Part shown: positions 46,401 through 58,100 of the stretch, one piece after another
Numbering within the stretch: the stretch's first letter is position 1
Layout of the letters: each line of letters begins with the position of its first letter
NCBI GenBank assembly: GCA_907165135.1
Contig: OU015567.1
Coordinates: 10,359,001-10,423,000 of the forward strand
DNA length: 64,000 bases
Reading direction: 5' to 3'
Source: Oikopleura dioica
Lineage: Eukaryota; Chordata; Appendicularia; Copelata; Oikopleuridae
The notes under the pieces: generated by a model
Database searches by the model: none
Seen by the model: the letters and a program-made list of their open reading frames with translations, nothing else
Told to the model about the DNA's origin: nothing
Translations under genes and position numbers: made by a program

Positions 46401-47020
46401 CCCCGAAACGCAGATCAGCAGAAAGGAAACCAACAAAGAAATCCAGATCGCGATCTAAAACCCCAAAACCTTCATCGACAGCTGCACCTGAAAGGCGAAG
46501 CTCAAAACGAAAACGAGACTCCTCGTCTGAGGTTCGTACTAATGAAGTAATCTAGTTATTAAAATGCTCATAGGGTAAAAAGAAAGAGCGTTCTCGCAGA
46601 GACTCTATTGACGCTTTTGATGATATCAAACCAAAATCAGACGTCACGACGAACGATTTAAAGGTACTGTATTCTTCATCCTAAAACCATACAAATTTTC
46701 AAAAGGCAAGACTTCTAAAGCGGATGCGGGAGCGTAAAGAAGGCAAAGATTCACGATCACCAAGTCCTTCACCAAAGAAACTATTTGCTGCATCATCTTC
46801 TGGTGGTTTCGGAAAATTGAAGGAGTCATCGCCCAAACCAGAAGAAACAAAAAAGCCCGAAACATCTCTTGATCGTTTGAAGAGGCGTCTTCAGGCTAGA
46901 AAACGAAGAGAAGAGAACCCTGACGCTGATGGAAACGACAGTGATCTCGAATCCATCGCTCCATCGGAGACATCTATTCTTGCTGTAGAAAAAGGACTCA
47001 AAAAGTTAATCGAAAAATAG
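37493..47020 (+). CDS. giant RGG/dsRBD/C2H2/RanBP2-finger/RS protein
   Basis: About 2,770 residues, predicted nuclear. Exons: 37493-37561 (MSRPVKKVV, joined by a GA-AG intron), 37641-39354, 39396-39631, 40312-40421, 40466-40531, 40612-45134, 45300-45574, 45622-46531, 46574-46663 and 46706-47020. In order: an RGG tract; a double-stranded-RNA-binding domain (NELVHYCRSQKYGAVTVIQ to KQKAKHAAAAALRKI); a Pro-rich region; a C2H2 finger (YYCALCCYDW ... HLTSHGHKLG); three RanBP2-type fingers at about 40830, 41535 and 42095 with C-x2/4-C-x3-N-x6-C-x2-C spacing (Ser for Asn in the third); acidic and Arg/Ser-rich tracts (43580-44450); a Lys/Glu coiled coil; and an RS/KS C-terminal region. The junction between 39631 and 40312 is out of phase, so a small exon or base may be missing. 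I recognise the domains but not an orthologue. Confidence 0.8.
39831..39925. repeat. long imperfect hairpin in an intron
   Basis: TTGATGTATGCT at 39830-39841 pairs with AGCATACTTCAA at 39913-39924, and TCGTTTAAAAGCCCAA at 39853-39868 pairs with TTGGGCTATTAAATCGA at 39879-39895 with few mismatches, leaving a roughly 10-nt loop. It lies in the 680-bp intron of the zinc-finger giant, the longest intron in that gene. It could be a small foldback element or a structured RNA. Confidence 0.5.
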
Positions 47021-47225
47021 TTAATATCACAAATTATTAATCGAAAATGACTGTAGTTAAACGGCCCTTCAAGCTAACCAACTCTTGACCAAAACACATT
47101 TCACTCTCACTTCTTTAGAGCTCATTTATTGAAAAAATATTGTCATTTTTACTGCTGCTTCACATATTTTTCTTCACTGAAAATATCTACTTAATAATTT
47201 AAATTTAATTTGTTTCAATTCTCAG
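47021..47225 (+). promoter_or_regulatory. spacer with candidate trans-splice acceptor before ACAD8
   Basis: 205-bp same-strand spacer. It ends TTTCAATTCTCAG at 47225, directly followed by the ACAD8 ATG. As at LCLAT1 and REV3, this leaves no encoded 5' UTR and suggests spliced-leader addition, possibly in an operon with the upstream giant gene. Confidence 0.5.
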
Positions 47226-48647
47226 ATGCTTCGATTGGTACGAAAGGGAGTTTCGCAGCGAGCCCTGTCTGCTGGATCTCCAGTTTTCCCTGGAACTGGC
47301 CTCAACGAGGATCAGCTTGTCTGGCAAGACGCCGCTCAAAAGTGGGGTGCCGCAGAGCTCGGTCCGTACTCGGCTGAGTGGGACGCTAAATGCCACTATC
47401 CAATCGACGTTATCAAGGTAAAATGATAAATGAAGATGGATGTTTTCCGTCTTGGGATCTGACAACGATTGCTTATCCTCAAAAATTTATGTAGTCCTCA
47501 GCTGAACAAGGTTTTCTTGGACTGTATACTTCCGAAGATGTTGGAGGCATGGGCCTTTCCCGATTGGAAACGTCTATTGTTGTTGAGGTAGATATACTCG
47601 CTGACGATTTATTTATATCAACCCCATCCCTTATAAAGCCAGTGCTCATAAAAGATATTTTCGCAGATGATTTTAGATATTTCTTCAAAGAAGGTACAAT
47701 CATCGAGCCCCGATCTTGAGCAGAATTTTCCTCTGAAACCCAATAATTTACAATAAATTAAGGCACTGAGTGAGCATTGTGTTCCCACCACGGCCATGAT
47801 GACGATTCACAATATGGTATCCTGGATGATCGATGTTAACGGAACTCCCGAACAGCGGGAAGAATTTTGCCCAAGATTGACGTCCGGCGAAATCATCGGC
47901 TCTTACTGTCTTACTGAGCCTGGCTCCGGCTCCGATGCCTCTGCTTTGGCTACTACTTGCATTCGTGATGGCGATGACTATGTTCTCAACGGCTCAAAGT
48001 GCTTCATCTCCGGCGCAGGCGTCCATGATCTCTATGCCGTCATGGTCCGAACTGACCCTTCCACTAAGGGGCCAAAGGGAATTTCTTGCGTTCTTATTCC
48101 AAAAGATACTCCTGGTCTTTCATTCGGAAAGGACGAAACTAAAATGGGCTGGAAGTCCCATCCGACTAGAGTTCTTATCATGGAAAACTGCCGAGTGCCA
48201 GTCAAAAATCTTCTTGGCGTCGAAGGCAAAGGCTTCAATATTGCCATGTCTGGTCTTAACGGTGGTCGAGTAAATATCGCTAGCTGCTCTCTCGGTGGCG
48301 CCCAGAAGGCCATCTTAGCCGCAAAGAACATATCGGCGTGCGAAAGGCGTTCGGACAGACTCTTGACAGACAACAGTATCTTCAGTACAAAATGGCCGAA
48401 CTTGCTACGCAATTGGTGACCTCGCGACTTATGGTTCGACACGCAGCTTCGGCTATTGGTAAACAAAGAATTTAATATTTCTTGTCTTACAAAATTTTTA
48501 GACAATAAGGATCCAGCTGCTGCTTCTCTCTGTGCCATGGCGAAGCTTCACGCTACTGATAGTTGCTCTGAAGTCGCTAACGGGTATGTTTCGCGATATC
48601 TTGTCTGAAAAACAAACTTTTCAAGTTGCTTGCAAATGTTTGGTGGA
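47226..48647 (+). CDS. ACAD8: isobutyryl-CoA dehydrogenase-like, 3' end in gap
   Basis: Mitochondrial FAD-dependent acyl-CoA dehydrogenase; ACAD8 acts in valine breakdown. Exons 47226-47417, 47495-47587, 47763-48458, 48502-48583 and 48626 onward. An Arg-rich presequence (MLRLVRKGVSQRALS) fits mitochondrial import. Family signatures: GFLGLYTSEDVGGMGLSRL, SIHNM-like TIHNMVSWMID, SYCLTEPGSGSDA (FAD/substrate binding), LNGSKCFISGAG and GLNGGRVNIASCSLG. The frame shifts at about 48331: AAGAACATATC lacks one C relative to the AAGAACCATATC needed to continue HIGVRKAFGQ. The gene reads to ANGCLQMFGG and then enters the 500-N gap, so the last 40-50 residues, including the catalytic glutamate region, are missing. 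ACAD8 is favoured over other ACADs by SYCLTEPGSGSDA and the overall match. Confidence 0.92.
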
Positions 48648-49147
48648 NNNNNNNNNNNNNNNNNNNNNNNNNNNNNNNNNNNNNNNNNNNNNNNNNNNNN
48701 NNNNNNNNNNNNNNNNNNNNNNNNNNNNNNNNNNNNNNNNNNNNNNNNNNNNNNNNNNNNNNNNNNNNNNNNNNNNNNNNNNNNNNNNNNNNNNNNNNNN
48801 NNNNNNNNNNNNNNNNNNNNNNNNNNNNNNNNNNNNNNNNNNNNNNNNNNNNNNNNNNNNNNNNNNNNNNNNNNNNNNNNNNNNNNNNNNNNNNNNNNNN
48901 NNNNNNNNNNNNNNNNNNNNNNNNNNNNNNNNNNNNNNNNNNNNNNNNNNNNNNNNNNNNNNNNNNNNNNNNNNNNNNNNNNNNNNNNNNNNNNNNNNNN
49001 NNNNNNNNNNNNNNNNNNNNNNNNNNNNNNNNNNNNNNNNNNNNNNNNNNNNNNNNNNNNNNNNNNNNNNNNNNNNNNNNNNNNNNNNNNNNNNNNNNNN
49101 NNNNNNNNNNNNNNNNNNNNNNNNNNNNNNNNNNNNNNNNNNNNNNN
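48648..49147. other. assembly gap of exactly 500 N
   Basis: Unbroken run of 500 N. The round number is the usual placeholder for a scaffolding join of unknown length, not a measured distance. The left side ends inside ACAD8 and the right side starts inside the cysteine-rich giant, so the true distance, order and orientation of these two genes are not established by this sequence. Confidence 0.98.
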
Positions 49148-52100
49148 CCTTCGCGTCCGCTGATGAATGTGTTTTATGCCCAGCCGGATTTGCTTGTTCT
49201 GGTAGTGGCAAAATCGATGCTTCTCATAAAACAGCATGCACCGCTGGTTACTACTGTCCTGACGGCCAATCTCAACAAACCAACGTCGAATATGAATGCC
49301 CCAAAGGCTATTATTGCCCTGTAGGATCTCCTTATCCAGTTGCTTGTGAACCGGGAACTTATAATCAATTCGAAAGAAAAGATGCCGACACAGACTGCCT
49401 CCCATGCACAGAGGGCTACGCCTGTCCCGGATATGGTAACACCGCTGCAGATAAGGCATGTGAAGCTGGTTATTATTGTCCTGCAGACAGTACATCAACA
49501 CGAGAAGAACCCTGTCCAGCCGGTTATTACTGTCTAGAGTTGCAGAGCAGAGGTGATATCAATCCTTGTCCTCAAGGAACTTGGTCTGATAGAGAACGAC
49601 TAACCAGTCAAGAAGAATGTCAACTGTGTCCAGCAGGAAAGCTTTGTGAATGGACCACGGATCCACTTAGCGATTACAATGACTTGCAATCTTGCCCAGC
49701 TGGCTTTTATTGTATTGATGGAGAGCAATTCGAATGTCCTGAAGGTCACTACTGTCCGACACAAGAAATGTCAATGTACATACCGTGTCCTGAAGGTACT
49801 TATCAACCTGATTTTGGAAAGGATAGTTGCATTGCTTGCGGTATTGGCCAAGATTGTCCATTTTCCGATCTTGGACGAACAAGCCCAGAAAACTGCAATG
49901 ACGGTTGGTTCTGCGCCGAACAAACTCTTCTTCCTGATTATATTTACCCTGTTCCTTGTGATCCAGGAACATATCACGATGCAGCATCAGGTGCTCTTAC
50001 AAGTGCTACATGCAAAACATGTGAGGCTGGAAAATACTGCAACACAATCGGTCTTTCTAGCTCATCCCGTTGCGAGGCTGGTTATAATTGCAACGCAGGA
50101 TCAGATCATGCCGCTCCAGACGCATCCTGTCCTGGGATTGGAGAGGGAGACATTTGTGCAGAAGGAAAATATTGCTCATCCGGCCAGCCAGAAGCAGATT
50201 GCAGAGATGGTACCATCAGTCCCTTCACTGGAACAAGCACTTGTTTCTCATGTCCGAAAGGATTTTCTTGTAATGATAAAATCACCCTCAATGAATGCGC
50301 TGATAACAGTTACTGTGAAAGAGGACGACCTCCAAAAGAATGCAGTCCTGGAGAGTTCAATGATAATAATCGTGGAACATCAAGAAATGCCTGCGAAAAA
50401 TGCCGTCCAGGTCATTATTGTGAAGGTGGAACTAATTTCTTACCTCAAATGTGTTCTGCTGGAACGAGCTGTTTCCGAGCAGATTCCGAAACACCTTGTG
50501 TAGCTGGAGAATTCTGCCCTGCTAATTCAACACTGCCTTTACTTTGTCCTCCTGGCATGGAGTGCTTGGACCCATCAACTCCGACAACATGTCCTGATGG
50601 GTCTTATTGTGCTCCAACAAGTAATGAGTCCGACTGCCCACAAGGTCATTTCTGTAATTCCACTGAAGTCTACCCGCAACCGTGTAATATGGGAACATAT
50701 AATGACCAGTTCAATCAATCAGATGAGTCAGTCGCCTGTAAAAACTGTGGTAATGGACGATATTGTCCAGGTGTCGGCACAACTCAAAGTTCTTCAAGCA
50801 TCTGTGATGACGGCTACTACTGTCCTGATTCTCAGCCGAATTACGAAGCAACTTCAATCATTTGTCCGCCGGGAAGTTTCTGCAGTAACACCGGAGAAAA
50901 AGAAGCATGCGATGCTAAAACGTATTCTCCAACTGAAGGATCTAGCGAGTGCATTGATTGCCCCGATGCTTTCATGTGTGATAATCAGCAAATTATTCCA
51001 GAGCCTTGTGATGAAGGCAAATACTGTCAGAACGGCGAAGAAAATACTTGTGGAAGCTCAAATCTTGGCTATTACAGAGATCTTAAATATGGCGTCACCG
51101 AAGAGGACTGTTTTACTTGCCCAGAAGGTTACTTCTGCGATCGAACCGGCATACTCAATACAACCAATGAATGTGAGCCTGGATACTTCTGCACACAGCT
51201 TGGTGATGCTGCTCAGCCATCCGGTAGATACATCGATGATGCCGCTATCTGTCCCGCTGGATACTTCTGTGAAGATGGAAATCAACGAAAACCATGTCCT
51301 CCGGGAACCTATAATCCATCTCAAGGTGCCAAAACTGAAAATGACTGCATCGATTGTACAGGAGATTGTCCATATGAAGCAATGACTGCTGATAGCCAGT
51401 GTCCGGCAGGCTACGATTGTGCGAATGCTACTGTGAGATGCCCAGCTGGATATTTCTGCGCGCCTGGTGTCGGAAAAGCGCATTGTCCTGAAGGAACTTG
51501 GACTGATCGTCTCGGACTCAAATCAGCGGATGAATGCTACGATTGTCCAGAGGGATATTATTGCCCACAACGCGTTGATGGGGATCCACCTCTTGCTAGT
51601 TTTTCAGACATAAGCTCATCGTATGTATGCAATCCAGGATACTACTGTCCAAAAGGATCGTCAAGAGGAACTGAAAGACAATGTCCGACAGGTTTCAGAT
51701 GTCCCGTCGGAAGTTCAATCTATTTGGAATGTGAGCCTATTCATTATTCTGGACCAGGGCAAGCAAGTTGTGATCCCTGTGAAAGCGGTTTTACTTGCTT
51801 CTACGCAGATGCTGACTCGAACGGGCAGAGAAAATCGATCAGAGAAACATGTCCTTACGGAAAGTACTGTCCTGGTTATGGTGCTATTTCAGATCCGCCT
51901 GGGGGTCAAAATCTATGCCCTGTTGGAAAATATGGCCCATCACAAGGAGCAGCTCAAGCCGATGATTGCAAACCATGTCCTGAAGGGTCTTATTGCAACA
52001 TCCCAGGTCAAGGAACAGATAACCTGGAGAATTGTGGCGATGGAAGCTACTGCCCAGAGGGAAGTAGAGTTGAAGCTCAAGAAGCTTGCCCAGCAGGAAA

Positions 52101-55100
52101 TGCTTGCAATAATGGAGTTACATTTGAATGTCCAGAAAATCAATTTTCTATCGAAGTCGGTTCAACTCAATGCTCTCCGTGTAACAAAGGCTACAAGTGT
52201 AATGGCGGTGATAATGTGACAGACTGTGAAGAAGGAAAATATTGTACTAGCGCTGGAGCTCTTCTTTGTCCTGCTGGAACCTATAATAGCTACACGACTG
52301 GAGGTTCTCTTGAGGATTGCATCCCATGTCCTGCTGGTAAAATTTGTCCTGAAGAAGGAGCAATCGATACTTCCAATGCTCTTGATTGCGATGCCGGCTT
52401 CTATTGTGCAGGTGGGAACACGGATATTTCTAAAGAGAGCTGCTCTGTTGGGTCATTCTGCCCATTGGGATCTCGTTTCCCTACCGCTTGTCCACCAGGT
52501 TATGAGTGTGATGGAACTAATGCTGTCGACTGTGGCCCAGGAGATGCATGCAAGATAGGATCTGACATTCTTCCATGTCCTGAGGGTCATTTCTGTAATG
52601 CGACTATCTCCAGATATCCGATCAGCTGTAATAGAGGCACGTCAAACTTTGGCATATCTGAAGATAGTATCGATGGGTGCACTCCATGTGAAAATGAAGT
52701 TTGTGATGCAGTTGGCCTCGGCGGCACATTGAACAATATCGACACCCCATGTCTTGGTGGATACTACTGTGATAAAGAAGCGGACCGACCAGATTTCAAA
52801 CAATGTCCTGCGGGATCAAAATGTCCAGACGATAGTTCAGAAGCTGAAGAATGCTCTGAAGGCACTTTCCAGCCATCACAGGGTCAGACAGAATGCGAAA
52901 TGTGCCTTGATGGTTTCCTCTGCGTGAATAACTTCACTGATCCGTTTGCAGATCCATGTCCACAAGGTAGCTACTGCGCTAATGCTAAACAGACATTGTG
53001 TCCGAAAGGGACCTGGCTAGGTCTTCAAGCGCAAGTTAATGTCAGTTCCTGCGATAGATGTCCAAATGGCAAAGCTTGTCCTGATAGAGGTATTGCTGCG
53101 ATAGTTGACATGGAAGATTGTCAGAATGGATACACCTGCATTTCTGGTGCAACGAAAAGAAACCCATCAACAACTAAACTTGGAGGCTTCCTTTTGACAG
53201 GTCGATGTGAACCCGGAACATACTGTGATAATACTGATGTTTCAAAAATAACTTATCCCATAAAATGTCCTCTTGGAACTTATCGAGATCGACGTGGTGC
53301 TGAGAACCAGGACGATTGCTATCCATGTTCGGCTGGTCACTTTTGCGGTGAAACTGGAATAGATATCAAACCGAATGCTACAACTGAATGCGCAGCAAAA
53401 TTCAACTGTGATATTCAAGGTTTAACAAGGTTGTATGGAGCTATTGATGAGTTTGGAAGTTCATTTGATCCCCTCGAGTTAGCGTTTCCAACTCTTCCTT
53501 TTGATCAAAATCCTTGTGAAGCAGGTCATTATTGCGAAAAGGGTAGCTCTTCTGATTCTAAGTGTCCATGCAAAAAGGGCTCCTACAATGCCGCGGAATA
53601 CAACGACGATCCTTCTTGCACAGAATGTACTCCTGGATTTTATTGTGAGACCGACGGACAAACCGACGTGAGTGAAGAATGTACAGAAGGATACTATTGC
53701 CCAGCTGGAAGCAAATCAGCTAGAAATAAGTGCGGGAGAACAATGCAATGCCCAGAAGGGTCTGCTGATGAACAAGATTGTAAACCAGGATTTTATAACA
53801 AGGAAACCGGTCAGCCCGACTGTCAAAAGTGCCCAGATGGAAAGTTCTGTGATCCACGCGAAGGTGGAACTCTTCCTTGTCCCAAAGGTTTTACTTGCAA
53901 AATGGCATCCGAGGATGAACCACTCAAAAAGTGCCCGAAAGGAACATATAAAATTCGAGAAGGAAATAGTGAATGCCTTGAATGCCCATTGGGTAAATAT
54001 TGTGACGGTGCAGAGCCATGGGAAACTACTGGCGATTGTGCTGGTGGCTTTGTTTGCAACAGTGGTGGCTTTGCTGAATATCCATTTGACACCGCTAATT
54101 TTACTGCCTGCCTTCCAGATTCATCATCAGCTGAGTGTGAGCCTGGACATTGGTGCGACGGTGCAAGGCAAACTCCGTGTGACCCAGGATCTTACATGCC
54201 ACATGGAAAAGCAAGTCAATGTATCGAATGTCCTGATGGATATGCTTGCAATGATTCTGGTATCATTGATATTGAGGATTACGCATGCGAACCAGGATAT
54301 ATTTGCACTGGTGGTCTCATCCAAATTCCTTGCGAGCCAGGAACATATAATCCGCGACCATATGGAATATCAAAAGAATTGGATTGCCTTCCGTGTCCAA
54401 GAGGATACGTCTGCCCTAACTCAGGAATGTCTGATGTCACAGCGGATAACCTTTGCTCAGCGCGACATTATTGTCCAAAAGGATCTGCAATCGAGCAACT
54501 ATGTCCTCAAGGATTCTATTGTCCGAACTTACCAGAAGATAATGCTGGTGCTTCTCCTATTCGTTGCCCAGCTGGATACGACTGCTCTGAAGGAGGAATC
54601 GAAAATTTCACAGAGAATCCCTGTCCACCAGGACTTTTCTGCCCAACTGGAATGCGTGTATCATCAGACGCTATCAGCTGTCCCATTGGTAGTTATTGTG
54701 AACCAGCAACATCGCATCCAGTTTTATGTCCACCGGGTCATTATGGACCCCAAGAAGGTCTCTCAGACGAAGGCGACTGCGAACAATGTACTGAGGGTTT
54801 CTTCTGTCCTGGATATGGAAACACTCCGGATACTATGCAACCTTGTTTGGCTGGTTATTACTGCCCTGCTGGAAGCGACCGAGGAAATCAACTCGTTTGT
54901 CCCGAAGGATTTATGTGCCCAGAAGGTAGTGAAATGCCAATTGCGTGCAACGTCGAAGCCGGCGACTCTGATGGTGGTGTATATCAAGATCAAAGAGGTC
55001 AGGCAAACTGTAAGAAATGCCCTGCTGGCTTTTACTGTTATGTGAACAATGATGGCTCAGGTGAAACTGGAGTTGTTGTTCCTGCGCTTTGCCCAGCTGG

Positions 55101-58100
55101 TTTCTATTGCCCTCCAGAGACAGGCGACTATTCCGAGACCATGTGTGAACCTGGAAGTTACAACGGAGTTCTTGGTGCAACTGATCCAACTGAGTGCACA
55201 CCTTGCTGGGGTGGCTACTACTGTCCAAGTGAAGGCCATTCTACAGGTGACGGAAAGACAAATGACGATCCAACTGAAAAACTCTGCGAGGAAGGATACT
55301 ACTGTCCAGCTGGTTCTATCAGTAAATTCGAAGAAGAGTGTCCCGGAGGTGCCTATTGTGAGGCCGGATCTTCTGGTTATCATCCATGTCCAAGAGGAAC
55401 GTCAAGATCAAGCAAAGCTGGAGCTGTTTCAGTTGATGAATGCAAGCCCTGCCCAGCTGGATATTACTGCCGATTTGGTGATTCTGGTGATGTTGAGAGT
55501 ATAACTGAGACACGATGCGAGAAGGGCTTTGTATGTGTTGAAGGAGCATATCTTCCAGCACCAAATGATGACAATAGCACAGATCCATTCAGCCCTACCT
55601 TTGATTGCGACGGCCTCAGAACGAATGAAACATATTCTCACGGACAAGCTTGTATCGACAAAGCATACGATCTTGGATACACTGGATTCCCATGTCCGAA
55701 AGGATTCCGTTGTCATCAACGATCAGCAGCACAGCAGCTTGACATCTGCGCTCGTGGATATTACCAAGATCAATACGCTCAATCTGACTGCAAGCCATGT
55801 CCAAGAGGTTATTTTTGCCAAGAACTTGGAACACACGAGCCTGAAGTTTGTCCAGTCGGTCATTATTGTCCTGCTAGACTTGAAAATCCGATCCCGTGTT
55901 CTCCTGGATTTTATTCCAATGTCACTGGTCTTTATGAGTCGAGCCAGTGTAAACAGTGTCCAGCGGGTCACTTCTGCAAGGGTGAAAATCACATAGATAT
56001 TTGTGAGGGTGGTTACTTCTGCAGGCGCGGTGCTTCATCAGGAAAACCATCATTTGACCAAAACGGCAATGGCGAATGCCCGAGAGGATATTATTGCGAA
56101 GCCGGAACTGTTCTTCCGAAACCGTGTGCTCCAGGCCGCCATGGTCAGGCAAAATTGCTTGAATCTGCGGATTCTTGTGACCCTTGCCCTGCTGGCAACT
56201 ACTGTCCGTATAAATCGATGAATTCGTTAGAATATCCATTGAACAGCTTTAAATGCAAAGATGGCTTCTATTGCGACCCACAAAATGTAACTGATGATAC
56301 ACTCATTACTGTTCCAGATCCAATGAACTTTATCTGTCGCCCAGGTAGCTCCTGCCAAGCTGGAAGACACCAAGAATGCCGAGAAACTCGATATCAATCC
56401 GCTGCCGGCCAAGGAGACTGTCTTCCAAATCCTCCGGGCTCGATGGCCGACGTCGCAGGAACTGCTTTCCCCGAGCAGTGTCCGCTTGGTAAATTCTGTA
56501 GTTCTTCTTCATTTTCGTCCTTTTGTGAGCCAGGAACATACAATGATGAATCGAATAATATGGGTCGTCAAAGCGATTGTAAGCCTTGTCCAGCAGGAAA
56601 GTACTGTAACAACGGTTTTATCGAAGGAGATTGCTATGGCGGAACGATGTGCTACGGGGGCTCGTCAACTCCAAATCAGGACAATCCCGACAAGATCTGC
56701 CCAGATGGGTACTACTGTCCTGAGGGCACAAACGAAACTCAAATATGCGATGACGGAGAATTTATCAAGGGTACCGGTCAGCCAAGTGACGCTGATTGCA
56801 AACCTTGTCTGGATGGTGAATATTGTCCTGAAAGCGCCAAAACAGTAGCTGAGTGCGGAAAAGGAGGCTGGTGCGAAGACGGAAAATTCTTTCCTTGCCC
56901 AGAAGGTACATACAATGACGAAACATCAGGAAAATCTGAAGCTGGTGCATGTAAGCCTTGTCCAGTTGGTCACACCTGTCCGCATGAAGGAATGACTGAG
57001 CCGAAGCGATTCCCAGCACAAGCCGGTTATTTCATTAATGAGACAGGATCAGATAGCATGGACTTTCAAGAACCATGTTTACCAGGATTTTTCCTCGCAA
57101 AGACGGCATCGGAAGATATATTGGAGTGCACTCCTTGTCCTCCTGGATACTTCTGTCCCGATGAAGCCATGGACTATCAGCTCGGATGCCCAGAAGGCTC
57201 TTATTGCGTTGAAACTGAAACTGTGGCAGATGTTAATTCTACCGAACCAGCACTTTGTCCAGAAGGATACTTCTGTGACAGAACAAACAAGATCGAAAAA
57301 TGCCCAGCCGGCTATTACTGCCCAGAAGGTTCAGCGTTCCCAACAACTTGTCCTCCCGGAACATATTGTCCAGAAGACGGGCAATGTGGCTATGATAAAT
57401 TTACAGGGGAAGATCTGGGTATTTCTGCAAATAATACTTCGCCTTGCCGATGTTCTTCCGGATACTTTGAGCTTGAAGAGTCAAAGAGAGAATCTGAAGA
57501 AGATACTTGCCAAGCATGCCCACCCGGTTATTACAGGGAGCTAGACACTCGCGTAACAGAGTCTTGTTTACCATGCCGAAGTGGTGTTCTTTGTTTCTCA
57601 CCAGCAATTACTGACTTATGGAACGTAACGATCGCGAATAACACGAATACTATCAAGTGTCCTGATGGGTACTTTTGTCCAGAAGCAGCTCTCGAGCCAA
57701 TACCTTGTCCCCAAGGAACATATTACAATCTGAATGAGACTGACAATCTCGGTTTAGAATTCGAAGAAGTTTGCGAGCTTTGCCCTGTGAATACATTTTC
57801 AAATTATGAAAGATCCTTTGAATGTTCTCCTTGTGGGGATCTTGCTGAACAAAAACAAGAAGGAATGAACAAATGCCAGTGCTATGGCAAAAACCGCGTG
57901 TTCCAACCATCAAGTGGAAACTGCCCATGTCGAACAGGCTATAAAGCTTCCGAAGAAGATGGCGAGGAAGGTGATTGTCGACGAGTAATTTATGAAATCT
58001 GCGCTTCCGATCAGTTCCGAAAGTCAGATGGTAAATGCCTCACAGAAGATGCACTTGAAGAAGATTGCAGAAATTCCGGGTGTCCGGCCGGTACTTTTGT

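Noticed and set aside
49340-57544. Many alternative-frame ORFs over the cysteine-rich region
   Set aside because: They are rich in Val/Ile/Leu/His as expected from shifted Cys codons (TGY read out of frame) and disappear once the 9-kb frame is accepted.
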